A DNA stretch of 57,666 nucleotides from Candidatus Saccharimonadota bacterium (GCA_017510925.1 JAFWLT010000003.1:1-57666), one strand, 5' to 3'. Numbered from the stretch's first letter, positions 1 through 8,625 are shown. Notes: a model not told the origin generated them from the letters alone. Numbers and translations: made by a program.

Positions 1-1
1 G

Positions 2-1435
2 GAAAAAGAGGAAGAAGAAAAGGAGTCTGAAGACGAGAAAGAAGAAGAAAAGGAAGAGGACTCTGACGATAAGAGTGACGACAAAGAAGACGACGATTCT
101 GATGATGATAAAAACGACGACAAAGAAGATAAAAAAGAAGACAAAAAAGAGGAAAAGAAAGAAGAGAAAAAAGGCGACAAGAAGTCTAAACTTGCAAACA
201 GCAACAATCCAGTATTAAAGTGGATTGGTACTCACCAAAAACTTTCAATTGGGATTGGTGTTGGTTTTGTGATTTTTATAATCTTTATGATTTGGGCTTT
301 CGCAATTGCTCCAGCCGTGACAATCACTTTGAAACTAGAAACCCTCACCGGTAATTTCTCTGAAAATGTTTCATTTACTGATAAATTAGCTGATGAAAAC
401 GTCAAAGAAGGTAAATTCTATATCGAAGAAAAGAAAATAGAAGACAAAGCAGAAGTAGAATTTGATGCAACCGGCAAGAAAAATGTTGGCGAGAAAGCCA
501 GTGGTAATGTGGTTGTCTACGCTTATTTCAAGAAGGCTGGTTCTGTAGCTTTGAAGGCTGGTTCTGCCTTTACTTACGACAACAAACTTAAATTTACCTC
601 CACAGAAGACGCTACACTTTCTTGGGATGGTAAAGATATGAATAAATGCGACAACAAAAATAACGCTACTAGCTTGATTAACTCCGGTTGTCAAATTTCT
701 GGTAGAGTAAAAGTTGCAGCAACCGAACCTGGCACAAAATTCAATATCGCTGCTGCCAGCTCTGGATGGAAGAGCCCTGAAGGCGTTTCTGGGGCCTATT
801 CTGACGCTGCAATGGCAGGTGGCACAGATAAAGAAGTTACCGTAGTCCAACAATCCGATATTGAAGAAGCTGTAAAGAAACTCACCACTGGCGAAGAAGC
901 CAAGCAAAAGAAGGAAGACGATCTTAAGAAAATCAAAGAAAGTTTGAACGAAGGTCAATTCTTGATCGAATCTAGCTTTAAACAAACTACCGGCGATCCA
1001 GTTTCTGATCCAGAAGTTGGTAAAGAAGTAGCAGAAGGCAAAAAAGCTAAAATCACCGTTACTGCCACTACTACAGTATTTGTGATTGATGAAACCAAGC
1101 TCAAAGAATTTATTACTGAGAAAGCCAAACTTGAGAAGGGCTACAAGATTTATGAGATGAAAGATCCATTCGTAGAAAACTTCTCTAATACCGAGGCTGG
1201 TTACGTAGGCAAACTCAAGACTTCTTATGTAGCTGGTTCTACCGTTACAGAAAACGACGTAGTAGAAACTGCAAAAGATAAAGGCATTGGCACTGCCAAG
1301 AGAGATATTTCGGATCACTTTGATGGTATTAAATCTATTGATATCTCTACTTCTGTGCCTTGGGTAACTTCCGTACCTGGCAACCCAGAAAAGATCACTG
1401 TGATTATCAATACTGACGGCGATAAAAAGGAGTAA
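2..1435 (+). CDS. Membrane-anchored protein, baseplate-J-like type (5' truncated)
   Basis: The reading frame is open from base 2 and its start lies outside the window. The visible N-terminal part is about 65 residues almost entirely Glu, Asp, Lys and Ser. A short basic stretch and one membrane helix (about bases 240-310, rich in Ile, Phe and Val) follow, then about 370 residues with no further helix. The outer part has beta-rich segments of the type 'GKKNVGEKASGNVVVYAYF' and 'VAATEPGTKFNIAA'. From memory, these resemble CPR proteins annotated as baseplate J/gp47-like. That suggests a type II membrane protein with a charged cytoplasmic tail and a beta-rich outer domain. It ends 3 bases before the RuvX-MltG gene, so the two are probably co-transcribed. 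Function unknown; the family assignment is tentative. Confidence 0.6.
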   Translation, partial: EKEEEEKESEDEKEEEKEEDSDDKSDDKEDDDSDDDKNDDKEDKKEDKKEEKKEEKKGDKKSKLANSNNPVLKWIGTHQKLSIGIGVGFVIFIIFMIWAFAIAPAVTITLKLETLTGNFSENVSFTDKLADENVKEGKFYIEEKKIEDKAEVEFDATGKKNVGEKASGNVVVYAYFKKAGSVALKAGSAFTYDNKLKFTSTEDATLSWDGKDMNKCDNKNNATSLINSGCQISGRVKVAATEPGTKFNIAAASSGWKSPEGVSGAYSDAAMAGGTDKEVTVVQQSDIEEAVKKLTTGEEAKQKKEDDLKKIKESLNEGQFLIESSFKQTTGDPVSDPEVGKEVAEGKKAKITVTATTTVFVIDETKLKEFITEKAKLEKGYKIYEMKDPFVENFSNTEAGYVGKLKTSYVAGSTVTENDVVETAKDKGIGTAKRDISDHFDGIKSIDISTSVPWVTSVPGNPEKITVIINTDGDKKE

Positions 1436-1438
1436 AAA

Positions 1439-2827
1439 TTGAAGATTATTGGCCTAGATGTGGGCACCAAACGCATTGGCGTGGCGCGTGCTGATTCTAC
1501 TACCCGAATTGCTGTACCATCGGGGTTTATTACCGTGGATGGCACCGAGTGGGATGAGATTTCTAGGTTAGCAAAACTCTATAGTACTAATTGGTTCGTA
1601 TTAGGACTTCCTCGTAGTAACGAAGGTAACGAGACTCAGCAATCACAATACGTGCGCAGTTTTGCAAAAGAACTTTTAAAGCGAATTCCAGATGCCAAAA
1701 TCAGATTTCAAGACGAATCGCTTACGTCTGTGGTAGCCGAGGATAGATTGAAAGCTCGTAAGAAAACTTACGAAAAAGGTGAAATTGATTCTGAAGCAGC
1801 CGCAATTATTTTGCAAGACTTTCTAGAGACATTTAATAAAAATGATGTTAAAGTAGAAGAGGTAAAAGAAGAAACTAATATAATAAAAAATAACATTGAT
1901 ACAGTAAAAGAGGTGGCCAGAAAGGAGAGCGACAAGGTTAAGATGAGCGCAAAGAAGACTAAACACAAAATAAAGAAATGGCCGATTTTTCTGGTCCTTT
2001 TGGTAATTGTAGCGGGCTGCGTGGGGGGATTTTTCGTTGTCCAAAAAATTAGAGAAAGAAACGCTGAAGAACGTCGCAAAGAATATGCGCGTATTGAAGC
2101 AGAAATGAAGGCCGAGGTTTTTGATTTTACAGTTAAACCAGGTGAAACAATTTTTGACATCAAAAAGCATTTAGTAGAAGCCGGATATAGTATAGAAGAA
2201 GTAAATAAGGCTTTTGACGCCGAATATGATTTTGCTTTCTTAAAAGGACGCCCAGCAGGAGCTACACTTGAAGGCTATTTATATGGTGAAACTTATGAAT
2301 TTTATAAGGGCGTTCCCGTAGAAGATATTGTCACCAAATATCTAGAAAAGATGGGTGAAGTAATTGCCGAAAATAATTTGGAAGCTAGATATGCAGCTCA
2401 CGGTCTTTCGCTTTTCGAAGGGATCACACTAGCTTCGGTGGTTCAAAAAGAATCGCCAGCAGGGGAACACGCTACAGTAGCACAAGTATTTATGACAAGA
2501 TTAGCCTATGGAATCCCAATGGGTAGCGATGTCACGGTAACTTACGCTCTGAACGTCGTAGACCCAGACCGTACTACTTACAAAGACAACCAAGCAGCTC
2601 TTAAGATTGATTCTTGCTATAATACACGTCTTCACGGTGGACTACCTTGTGGGCCGATTTCTAATCCTTCACTCGCATCGCTTTTGGCCGTAGCCGATCC
2701 AGCCGATAGTTCTTATCTGTATTTCTTGACAGGGGACGATGGTTTGATGTATTATAGTTATACAGAGGCTGAACATAACCAGAATGCTTACCTACATTGT
2801 CAGAACCTCTGTAACATCTCATTATGA
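1439..2827 (+). CDS. ruvX-mltG: RuvX (YqgF) nuclease fused to MltG lytic transglycosylase
   Basis: One continuous 462-codon frame joins two normally separate proteins. Residues 1-135 are a complete YqgF/RuvX domain (Holliday-junction resolvase or rRNA-processing nuclease): D7 in GLDVGTKRIG, GLP at 56-58, E93 in DESLTS and D117 in IDSEAA, the expected acidic set. Residues 136-180 are a charged linker and 181-202 a single membrane helix. Residues 225-462 are a YceG/MltG domain that cleaves nascent peptidoglycan; E338 in LASVVQKES matches the catalytic Glu, with LEGYLYGETYEF before it and GLPCGPISNP and EHNQNAY after. The predicted topology (nuclease inside, transglycosylase outside) suits both halves. 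The start is TTG at 1439. ruvX and mltG are neighbours in many bacteria, so fusion of neighbours is plausible. An in-frame Met169 with AAGG before it could give separate MltG. Confidence 0.9.
   Translation: MKIIGLDVGTKRIGVARADSTTRIAVPSGFITVDGTEWDEISRLAKLYSTNWFVLGLPRSNEGNETQQSQYVRSFAKELLKRIPDAKIRFQDESLTSVVAEDRLKARKKTYEKGEIDSEAAAIILQDFLETFNKNDVKVEEVKEETNIIKNNIDTVKEVARKESDKVKMSAKKTKHKIKKWPIFLVLLVIVAGCVGGFFVVQKIRERNAEERRKEYARIEAEMKAEVFDFTVKPGETIFDIKKHLVEAGYSIEEVNKAFDAEYDFAFLKGRPAGATLEGYLYGETYEFYKGVPVEDIVTKYLEKMGEVIAENNLEARYAAHGLSLFEGITLASVVQKESPAGEHATVAQVFMTRLAYGIPMGSDVTVTYALNVVDPDRTTYKDNQAALKIDSCYNTRLHGGLPCGPISNPSLASLLAVADPADSSYLYFLTGDDGLMYYSYTEAEHNQNAYLHCQNLCNISL
1922..1945 (+). promoter_or_regulatory. 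Possible internal ribosome binding site and ATG for separate MltG
   Basis: Within the fusion gene, AAGGAG (1922-1927) and AAGG (1934-1937) precede an in-frame ATG at 1943 (codon 169). The peptide starting there, MSAKKTKHKIKKWPIFL, has the basic-then-helix form of a normal MltG N-terminus. This is a suggestion from spacing and sequence only. Confidence 0.35.
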
Positions 2828-3912
2828 TAGATAAAAAACCAACAAAATGGGAACGTTTCAAGCAAATTTTGCCATATATTTTGACGGCTGGTTTTACGAT
2901 TGGCCTAGTAGCCGTTGGCTCTATAAACAAGGGCACATCTGGCGCTAGTTTGTCTCTAGATTCATTCGCAAAAAGCGATTACGATATTTCTGTTGATCAG
3001 TTGACCGAGATGTATGTGGTGGCAGATCTTTCTGATGCTCTTAACCTTGCTTCAGCATCCGACGTAGCATCCAACTACGTGGTGACTACTTCTATGTATG
3101 ATGCTGGTCAAACAGCTACCGGGAAACTCGAAAAACCTTCGATCACCAATATCGATGTATCCCGTGGTGTGATTGAACACGTGGTTCAAGGTGGCGAGAG
3201 CGCAGAAGTACTCGCTGCCAAATATGGCCTTACGGCAGATCAGGTACGTTGGTCTAACGGTCTAAAGACTAATGAGATTCCGGTTGGCACTGTGCTTCAT
3301 CTTCCTAGTGTACCGGGTATTGTTTATACAGTAAAAAGTGGTGATACCGTGGAATCTATTGCAGCTAGATATGGTTCTTCTGCAGTGGAGATTACAGCTC
3401 TAAATGACCTTGAGGAATCTGGTGTAAGAGAAGGCGCGATGATTGTTATCAAGAACGGTTCGCTTCCTGAAACTGAGCGTCCAGAATATGTTGCTCCAAG
3501 AAGAGCGTCTACTACTTATAGCACTACTACTTATCGCTATTCTTATCTTGGTAGCGCATCCGATCGCCAAAACATCCAAGTGATCTACCCACGCTTTACT
3601 GGTGCTGGTGGTGGCCAGTGTGTAAACTGGGCTTCTTATATGCGCCCAGATCTTGGCGCGCTTAGACTTGGTAACGCTAGAGACTGGGCTAGAGGTGCAG
3701 CAGCCCACGGCTATTCGGTAAACCGTACACCAACAGCTGGTTCAATCTTCCAGACTTCTTCTGGTTGGTATGGCCACGTAGGCTATGTGGAGGCCGTAAA
3801 TGCTGATGGTTCTATCACGGTTACAGAAATGAACTATGGTTATGTGCCTTATAGAGTGATTCGTGCTATTATCCCAGCTGGGTCTGTGGGAAACTTTAAT
3901 TATATCCACTAG
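2824..3912 (+). CDS. Secreted/anchored LysM-LysM-CHAP peptidoglycan hydrolase
   Basis: A 362-residue cell-wall protein. A membrane helix or uncleaved signal lies at residues 15-33 after a basic start. Two LysM glycan-binding repeats lie at about 119-161 and 167-210 (the second has YTVKSGDTVESIAARYG). A Ser/Thr/Tyr-rich linker covers 222-245, and a C-terminal CHAP amidase/endopeptidase domain covers about 250-362. C266 in GGGQCVNWA and H318 in YGHVGYVE are the expected catalytic Cys and His. The ATG overlaps the TGA of ruvX-mltG by 4 bases (ATGA), so it is translationally coupled to MltG. Both products act on peptidoglycan, consistent with a wall-turnover operon. The bond cut (peptide or amide) cannot be read from the sequence. 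Confidence 0.88.
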   Translation: MIDKKPTKWERFKQILPYILTAGFTIGLVAVGSINKGTSGASLSLDSFAKSDYDISVDQLTEMYVVADLSDALNLASASDVASNYVVTTSMYDAGQTATGKLEKPSITNIDVSRGVIEHVVQGGESAEVLAAKYGLTADQVRWSNGLKTNEIPVGTVLHLPSVPGIVYTVKSGDTVESIAARYGSSAVEITALNDLEESGVREGAMIVIKNGSLPETERPEYVAPRRASTTYSTTTYRYSYLGSASDRQNIQVIYPRFTGAGGGQCVNWASYMRPDLGALRLGNARDWARGAAAHGYSVNRTPTAGSIFQTSSGWYGHVGYVEAVNADGSITVTEMNYGYVPYRVIRAIIPAGSVGNFNYIH

Positions 3913-3940
3913 TTTTTGTGAAAAAAATGTGTGAAAACTA

Positions 3941-3969
3941 TTGACAGTATTATGCTTATGCTTTATTAT
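3941..3969 (+). promoter_or_regulatory. Consensus promoter for a small RNA
   Basis: TTGACA (3941-3946), a 17-base spacer and TATTAT (3964-3969). The predicted start is near 3976, and no credible ORF follows before the terminator at 4102-4123. Confidence 0.7.
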
Positions 3970-3975
3970 TAAATT

Positions 3976-4123
3976 AAGCTGGTACGCTTCACAGGGGTTC
4001 CACTGACAATTAGTGGAGTGTGGAGACTTACATTAATAAAACAAACAGCGGATTAAAACAAACCAATGTGCCCCACGGGTGGGCGCGCATCAGCGCGGGA
4101 GAGCGACCTTCGGGTCGCTTTTT
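3976..4123 (+). ncRNA. Candidate structured small RNA, about 150 nt, class unknown
   Basis: This stretch has its own consensus promoter and intrinsic terminator and no convincing ORF. A compound hairpin is visible: outer stem CTTCACA (3987-3993) with TGTGGAG (4019-4025), and inner stem CCACT (4000-4004) with AGTGG (4012-4016). An A-rich single-stranded stretch follows, then a short GC hairpin (CGCGC-ATCA-GCGCG, around 4084-4097) and the terminator. It does not show the SRP RNA apical loop, tmRNA or RNase P signatures, and is too short for the last two. It could be a 6S-like or lineage-specific RNA. The next gene, obg, has its own promoter, so this is not simply the obg leader. Confidence 0.5.
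4102..4123 (+). terminator. Intrinsic terminator of the small RNA
   Basis: AGCGACC (4102-4108), TTCG tetraloop, GGTCGCT (4113-4119), then a run of T. Confidence 0.85.
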
Positions 4124-4139
4124 CATTTCATAAGTTTTA

Positions 4140-4148
4140 TGGTATAAT
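4140..4148 (+). promoter_or_regulatory. Extended -10 promoter of obg, leaderless
   Basis: TGG-TATAAT with the hexamer at 4143-4148. The obg ATG at 4155 begins 6 bases later, about where transcription should start, and there is no room for a Shine-Dalgarno site. Confidence 0.7.
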
Positions 4149-4154
4149 ATAATT

Positions 4155-5432
4155 ATGTTTGTAGATAAGGCAAAAGTGAGTTTGAAGGCCGGTGACGGTG
4201 GCAATGGCGCCGTTTCTTTTCGCCACGAAATTTATATCCCTAAAGGTGGCCCAGATGGTGGCGACGGTGGTAAAGGTGGGGATATTGTTTTTAAAGCCGA
4301 CAAAGATACAGACACTTTAGTTGATTTTAGATTTACCCCAATTTTGACTGCCGAAAACGGCAAAGCTGGTTCGGGCCAACGCTCGGCTGGGCGCTCTGGC
4401 AAAGATTTAATTGTAGAAGTGCCAATTGGTACCGTAGTATATAAAGATGGGGAATTAATCGCTGACTTAACCCACGATGGGCAAACTGCAATTATCGCCA
4501 AGGGTGGCGACGGTGGGTTCGGTAATGCTCATTTTAAGAGTTCTACCAGACAGACCCCAATGGTAGCCGAAGTTGGTGAACCGGGTGAAGAATTTGAAGC
4601 TGAGCTCGAGCTAAAATCTCTTGCTGATGTAGGTTTGGTAGGGCTTCCAAATGCCGGTAAATCTACTTTTCTCTCTGTAGTTTCTAATGCAAAACCAGAA
4701 ATCGCTGATTATCCATTTACTACTATTACGCCACAACTTGGCGTAGCTACAGTAGATGGTCACGATCTTTTGATCGCTGATATCCCAGGTTTAATTGAAG
4801 GTGCTGCCGAGGGTAAAGGCTTGGGGCACGATTTCCTTCGCCACGTAGAAAGAACTGCTGTGCTTCTTCATCTTGTAGATATTTATAATGATGACGCTGG
4901 CGAGGCTTATGAGACCATCAGAAATGAACTTGCTCAATATGAAGATTTAGCTTCTCGCCCAGAGATTGTGGCCCTCACCAAATGCGAAGGTGTAGATGAA
5001 GAAATTATCAAGATGCAAATGAGCTCAATTCTTTCTAAAAACCCAGAGGCTAAGATCTTTGCAATTTCTGCCTCTGCCCATCAAGGGCTCACGGAGCTAC
5101 TCCGAGAATTAAACAATGAAGTTATTAAAGAAAAACCAGAAATTGTAGAAGAATTAGAAGTTTCTGAAGATATTCCTACTATTGAACTCGATAAAAAGCT
5201 TTTGAAAGATGCTTGGAATATTGAAAGGCTCGAAGATAAATTTGTAGTAACAGGGGAGAAAATTGAGAAATTTGCCCGTAGAACAGATCTTAGTAACTAT
5301 GCTAGCGTAAATAGACTTAGAGATATTATGAAGAAAATGGGGATTCGTGCGGAGCTCACCACAATGGGAGCAGAGCCAGACTCTATTATTTCGATCGCCG
5401 GTAAAGAATTTACCTTAGTTGAGGATTATTAA
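4155..5432 (+). CDS. obg: GTPase Obg/CgtA
   Basis: 425 residues, normal length for Obg, a ribosome-assembly and stress GTPase. The glycine-rich Obg fold covers about 1-157 (GGPDGGDGGKGGD and similar), the G domain about 158-325, and the C-terminal OCT domain about 345-425. G1 is GLPNAGKST, the switch region TTITPQLG and G3 DIPGLIEGA. G4, normally NKxD, reads TKCE, so both the Asn and the Asp that contact guanine are changed (Asp to Glu). It opens an operon with trmD, whose ATG follows the stop directly, and recG. The mRNA appears to start at the ATG itself. Confidence 0.95.
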   Translation: MFVDKAKVSLKAGDGGNGAVSFRHEIYIPKGGPDGGDGGKGGDIVFKADKDTDTLVDFRFTPILTAENGKAGSGQRSAGRSGKDLIVEVPIGTVVYKDGELIADLTHDGQTAIIAKGGDGGFGNAHFKSSTRQTPMVAEVGEPGEEFEAELELKSLADVGLVGLPNAGKSTFLSVVSNAKPEIADYPFTTITPQLGVATVDGHDLLIADIPGLIEGAAEGKGLGHDFLRHVERTAVLLHLVDIYNDDAGEAYETIRNELAQYEDLASRPEIVALTKCEGVDEEIIKMQMSSILSKNPEAKIFAISASAHQGLTELLRELNNEVIKEKPEIVEELEVSEDIPTIELDKKLLKDAWNIERLEDKFVVTGEKIEKFARRTDLSNYASVNRLRDIMKKMGIRAELTTMGAEPDSIISIAGKEFTLVEDY

Positions 5433-6074
5433 ATGATTAAATTTACGATCATTACTTTATTTCGGGAAGCTTTAGAGCCATATCTTAGCACTTCGATGAT
5501 GTGGAAGGCCCAAGAAAAAGGTTTGGCGAAATTTGAATTCGTGAACTTACGCGATTTTGGCCTTGGGCCACATAAAAGTGTAGATGATACGCCATATGGT
5601 GGTGGAGACGGAATGCTGCTCAGGTGCGAACCAGTATTCAACGCGATTGAATCTGTAAAAGCCAAAGACCCAGAAGCCAAAGTGATCCTTCCTACTCCTG
5701 TAGGAGAAATTTGGAATCAAGCCAAAGCTCGTGAGTTTGCAAAGGATGCGCATTTTATTATCTTGTGTCCTCATTATGAAGGTTACGATGAGAGGATTTT
5801 ATCGATTGTAGACTATAAGATTTCGCTCGGGAAATTCGTTTTGACTGGTGGGGAACTCCCTGCACTCACTATTATTGATTCTGTCGTACGCTTAATTCCA
5901 GGAGTTTTAGGTGGCGAGACTTCGGCCGAAATCGAATCTTTTTCTAACGGCGATAATTTAGAATACCCACAATATACTAAGCCTTATGATTTTAGAGGAA
6001 TGAAAGTACCAGATGTGCTTTTGTCTGGCAACCACGGCGAAGTAGATAAATGGCGCGAGGAACACAGTAAATGA
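5433..6074 (+). CDS. trmD: tRNA (guanine-37-N1)-methyltransferase TrmD
   Basis: 213 residues. It methylates N1 of G37 beside the tRNA anticodon using S-adenosylmethionine and so prevents +1 frameshifting. Family signatures present are TPYGGGDGMLLR near the N-terminus, the knot region CPHYEGYDERI (usually CGHYEGVDER) and SLGKFVLTGGELPAL...VRLIPGVLG. The C-terminal part ends PDVLLSGNHGEVDKWR. It starts immediately after the obg stop, and its TGA overlaps the recG ATG (ATGA), so the three genes form a tight operon. The Gly to Pro change in the knot loop is unusual but the rest is standard. Confidence 0.95.
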   Translation: MIKFTIITLFREALEPYLSTSMMWKAQEKGLAKFEFVNLRDFGLGPHKSVDDTPYGGGDGMLLRCEPVFNAIESVKAKDPEAKVILPTPVGEIWNQAKAREFAKDAHFIILCPHYEGYDERILSIVDYKISLGKFVLTGGELPALTIIDSVVRLIPGVLGGETSAEIESFSNGDNLEYPQYTKPYDFRGMKVPDVLLSGNHGEVDKWREEHSK

Positions 6075-8101
6075 ATTTATCCGATCCTGTAGAAACATTA
6101 AAAGGGATTGGGCCAAAAACTGCAGAGACTCTAAAAAAGGCTGGGATCAAAACCAATCGAGACTTTTTTTATAATTTACCAAGAGACTACGAAAACTATC
6201 AAAAAGCCACTTCTATCTCTGAGATGCGTCCAGGCAAAGTAGTAGTAAAGGGTAAAATCAAAAATCTCACATCTAGAAGAGCCAGGAAGCGCAATCTATC
6301 AATTGTGGAGGGAGAGATCGTAGATAATGCCGGTTCCTCTGTTAAGGTAGTTTGGTTTAATCAAAGTTACCGGATGCGCCAGTTTGCAGAGGATAAAGAA
6401 TACTGTTTTTCTGGCACTTACGAGCTTAAAAACGGGCGTCTTCAGATCACTTCGCCGTCAGCGGCCCTAATATCCGATATCGACTCAAAAAGTGGCCTTA
6501 CCCCTGTTTACGTGGCCCACGGAGCCGTAAAATCAGGTGATTTTAAGCGACTTATCAATGGTTCGCGTGATAAATTCAGCGAAATTCCAGATCTTTTGCC
6601 ATCTGTTGCTAAAGGGGTAAGAAAAGAATCACTTTTTGATATACATTTTCCCACCTCTGAGGCTTCGATCAAAAAAGCCCGGGATTATCTGGCGTACGAG
6701 GAATTATTTGAATTGATTCTAGCTTCAAAATTAAACCGACTAGAGAATGAAAAACTCAAGGCCACCCCTATAAAATTTGAAGCCTCTAAAATAAGAGAAT
6801 TTGTAGGGAAATTACCATTTAAGCTCACTAATGCCCAGAGAAGGGCTACCTGGGAGATTTTCCAGGATATGGAAAAAGATCAACCGATGAACCGGCTTTT
6901 ACAGGGAGATGTGGGGTCTGGCAAAACGATGGTAGCAGCTCTTTCGGCTCTAGAAGCTGTAAATCAGGGTTTTCAGGTGGCAATTCTTGCACCTACGGCT
7001 ATCTTAGCCTCTCAGCATTACGAGGGCATAGGGCCACTTCTGGGTGCTTTTGGGGTAAAAACTGCACTTCTTACAGGCGCTACCAAGAAAAAACCAGAAT
7101 TAAAAAAGCAAATCCTCTCTGGGGAAGTCAATGTGGTAATTGGTACGCACGCGCTTCTCACTGATGATACGGAGTTTAATAATCTGGCGCTCGTGATCAT
7201 TGATGAACAACACCGTTTTGGGGTAGAACAGAGGCAAAAATTAGCTCTCAAATCACCATCTGGATTAGCACCACATCTTCTTGCTATGACGGCCACCCCT
7301 ATTCCACGTTCGTTGCAACTAACGATTTTTGGAGATCTTGATGTTTCTATTCTAGATGAAATGCCAAAAGGGCGCCAACCGATCGAAACTAAAATTATAA
7401 AAGAAGTTGATATTTCTGACAAGTTATACCCAGAAATTTTAAGGACTATAGAGAATGGTCAGCAGGTTTATTGGATCTGTAAAGCTATCGACGACGGTAC
7501 TTTTGGGGGAGAAAAAGCCGATATCACCTCTGTAAAATCTAGATGTAAGAAGTTACAGGAACTATTTCCAAAACTTAAAATTGAGTTTTTACACGGCAAA
7601 ATGAAACCTTTAGAAAAAGACCAGGTGATGAGTGATTTTTCTGAAGGCAAAATTGATATCCTCGTCTCTACTACAGTGGTAGAAGTGGGCGTAGATGTGC
7701 CAAATGCGTCTCTTATGATTATCGAAAATGCCGAGGGCTACGGCTTGGCACAATTGCATCAGTTAAGGGGTAGAGTAGGCCGTGGCACAGCAAAATCTTA
7801 CTGTTTTCTGCTTACTTCCGGGGAAAGCGCGCCATCTAGACGACTTCGTGAGCTAGAAAAGTCCACCGATGGCTTCCACTTGGCCGAAGTAGATCTAGAA
7901 ATTAGAGGGCCGGGCGAGATTTATGGAGCACTTCAACACGGGGCACTCGATCTTAGAATTGCTACTTTATCTGATACAAAACTGATCGCGCGCGCCAGAA
8001 AAGATACCGACGAGTTTTTGAAACTGGGGCCTGATATGCTAAAATATAAGGAGTTAATGGAAGGTATTTCTAAATATCAACAGATTACCACATTGAATTA
8101 A
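6071..8101 (+). CDS. recG: ATP-dependent DNA helicase RecG
   Basis: 676 residues, close to the usual 680-700. RecG reverses stalled replication forks and remodels branched DNA. An N-terminal wedge/OB region covers about 1-240. Helicase motifs follow: GDVGSGKT (Walker A), a DEQH box in IIDEQHRFGVEQR, TATPIPRS (motif III), and STTVVEVGVDVP and QLRGRVGRG (motifs V and VI). The C-terminal part reads FHLAEVDLEIRGPGEIYG, typical of RecG. The ATG overlaps the trmD stop and rsmD follows after 1 base. Nothing essential looks missing. Confidence 0.96.
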   Translation: MNLSDPVETLKGIGPKTAETLKKAGIKTNRDFFYNLPRDYENYQKATSISEMRPGKVVVKGKIKNLTSRRARKRNLSIVEGEIVDNAGSSVKVVWFNQSYRMRQFAEDKEYCFSGTYELKNGRLQITSPSAALISDIDSKSGLTPVYVAHGAVKSGDFKRLINGSRDKFSEIPDLLPSVAKGVRKESLFDIHFPTSEASIKKARDYLAYEELFELILASKLNRLENEKLKATPIKFEASKIREFVGKLPFKLTNAQRRATWEIFQDMEKDQPMNRLLQGDVGSGKTMVAALSALEAVNQGFQVAILAPTAILASQHYEGIGPLLGAFGVKTALLTGATKKKPELKKQILSGEVNVVIGTHALLTDDTEFNNLALVIIDEQHRFGVEQRQKLALKSPSGLAPHLLAMTATPIPRSLQLTIFGDLDVSILDEMPKGRQPIETKIIKEVDISDKLYPEILRTIENGQQVYWICKAIDDGTFGGEKADITSVKSRCKKLQELFPKLKIEFLHGKMKPLEKDQVMSDFSEGKIDILVSTTVVEVGVDVPNASLMIIENAEGYGLAQLHQLRGRVGRGTAKSYCFLLTSGESAPSRRLRELEKSTDGFHLAEVDLEIRGPGEIYGALQHGALDLRIATLSDTKLIARARKDTDEFLKLGPDMLKYKELMEGISKYQQITTLN

Positions 8102-8102
8102 T

Positions 8103-8615
8103 ATGGAAAAAATTGCAGTTATATCAGGGAAGTTTAAGGGGCGCAAAATCTCTACACCAGGTGGGGCAACCCATCCGATGGGGTCCAGGGAAAAATTGGC
8201 GCTTTTTAATATGGTATCCGTAGAGGGGTTTAGTGTTCTCGATGCCTTTGCAGGCTCTGGAGCGCTTGGAATTGAGGCTTTATCTAGAGGCGCTACCTCT
8301 GTAACTTTCGTAGAAAAAAATAGCAAAGCCGTAGAGATAATTCGGGAAAATTTACAATCTTTAGGGGTGTCCGAAGAGGCAAAAATTATTAAAAGTAGTG
8401 TTCTTGATGCTGAGCTTTCGGAATTTGATGTAATCTTAGCTGACCCACCATACAATAACTTTGATTTGACAGAGGTGGAAAGCTTGATAAAATCATTAAA
8501 AGATGGTGGTATAATGGTACTTTCTCACCCTGGTGAAGCCCCAGTTTTGCAGGGGTTGGAACTCCTCAAAACTCATCAATATGCAGCTGCGCATTTGTCC
8601 GTTTATGCTAAATAG
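8103..8615 (+). CDS. rsmD: 16S rRNA (guanine-966-N2)-methyltransferase RsmD
   Basis: 170 residues with a Rossmann methyltransferase fold. Visible motifs are ISGKFKGRKISTP near the start, the SAM-binding FAGSGALGIEALSRGA and the catalytic ADPPYNNF (DPPY motif of N6/N2 methyltransferases). This pattern and length fit RsmD, which modifies G966 of 16S rRNA in the small subunit. It is the last gene of the obg-trmD-recG-rsmD operon, 1 base after recG and without an obvious ribosome-binding site, so translation probably depends on coupling. Confidence 0.9.
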   Translation: MEKIAVISGKFKGRKISTPGGATHPMGSREKLALFNMVSVEGFSVLDAFAGSGALGIEALSRGATSVTFVEKNSKAVEIIRENLQSLGVSEEAKIIKSSVLDAELSEFDVILADPPYNNFDLTEVESLIKSLKDGGIMVLSHPGEAPVLQGLELLKTHQYAAAHLSVYAK

Positions 8616-8625
8616 GTGATAGTAC

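Noticed and set aside
386-1318. Minus-strand open frame of 310 codons opposite the first gene
   Set aside because: Its translation is Phe/Cys/Tyr-rich and lies antisense to a coding gene. It has no ribosome-binding site or promoter and is a shadow of biased codon use.
3976-4123. SRP RNA, tmRNA or RNase P RNA
   Set aside because: The conserved SRP GGAA-loop domain is absent, and the stretch is too short for tmRNA or RNase P, so the class is left open.
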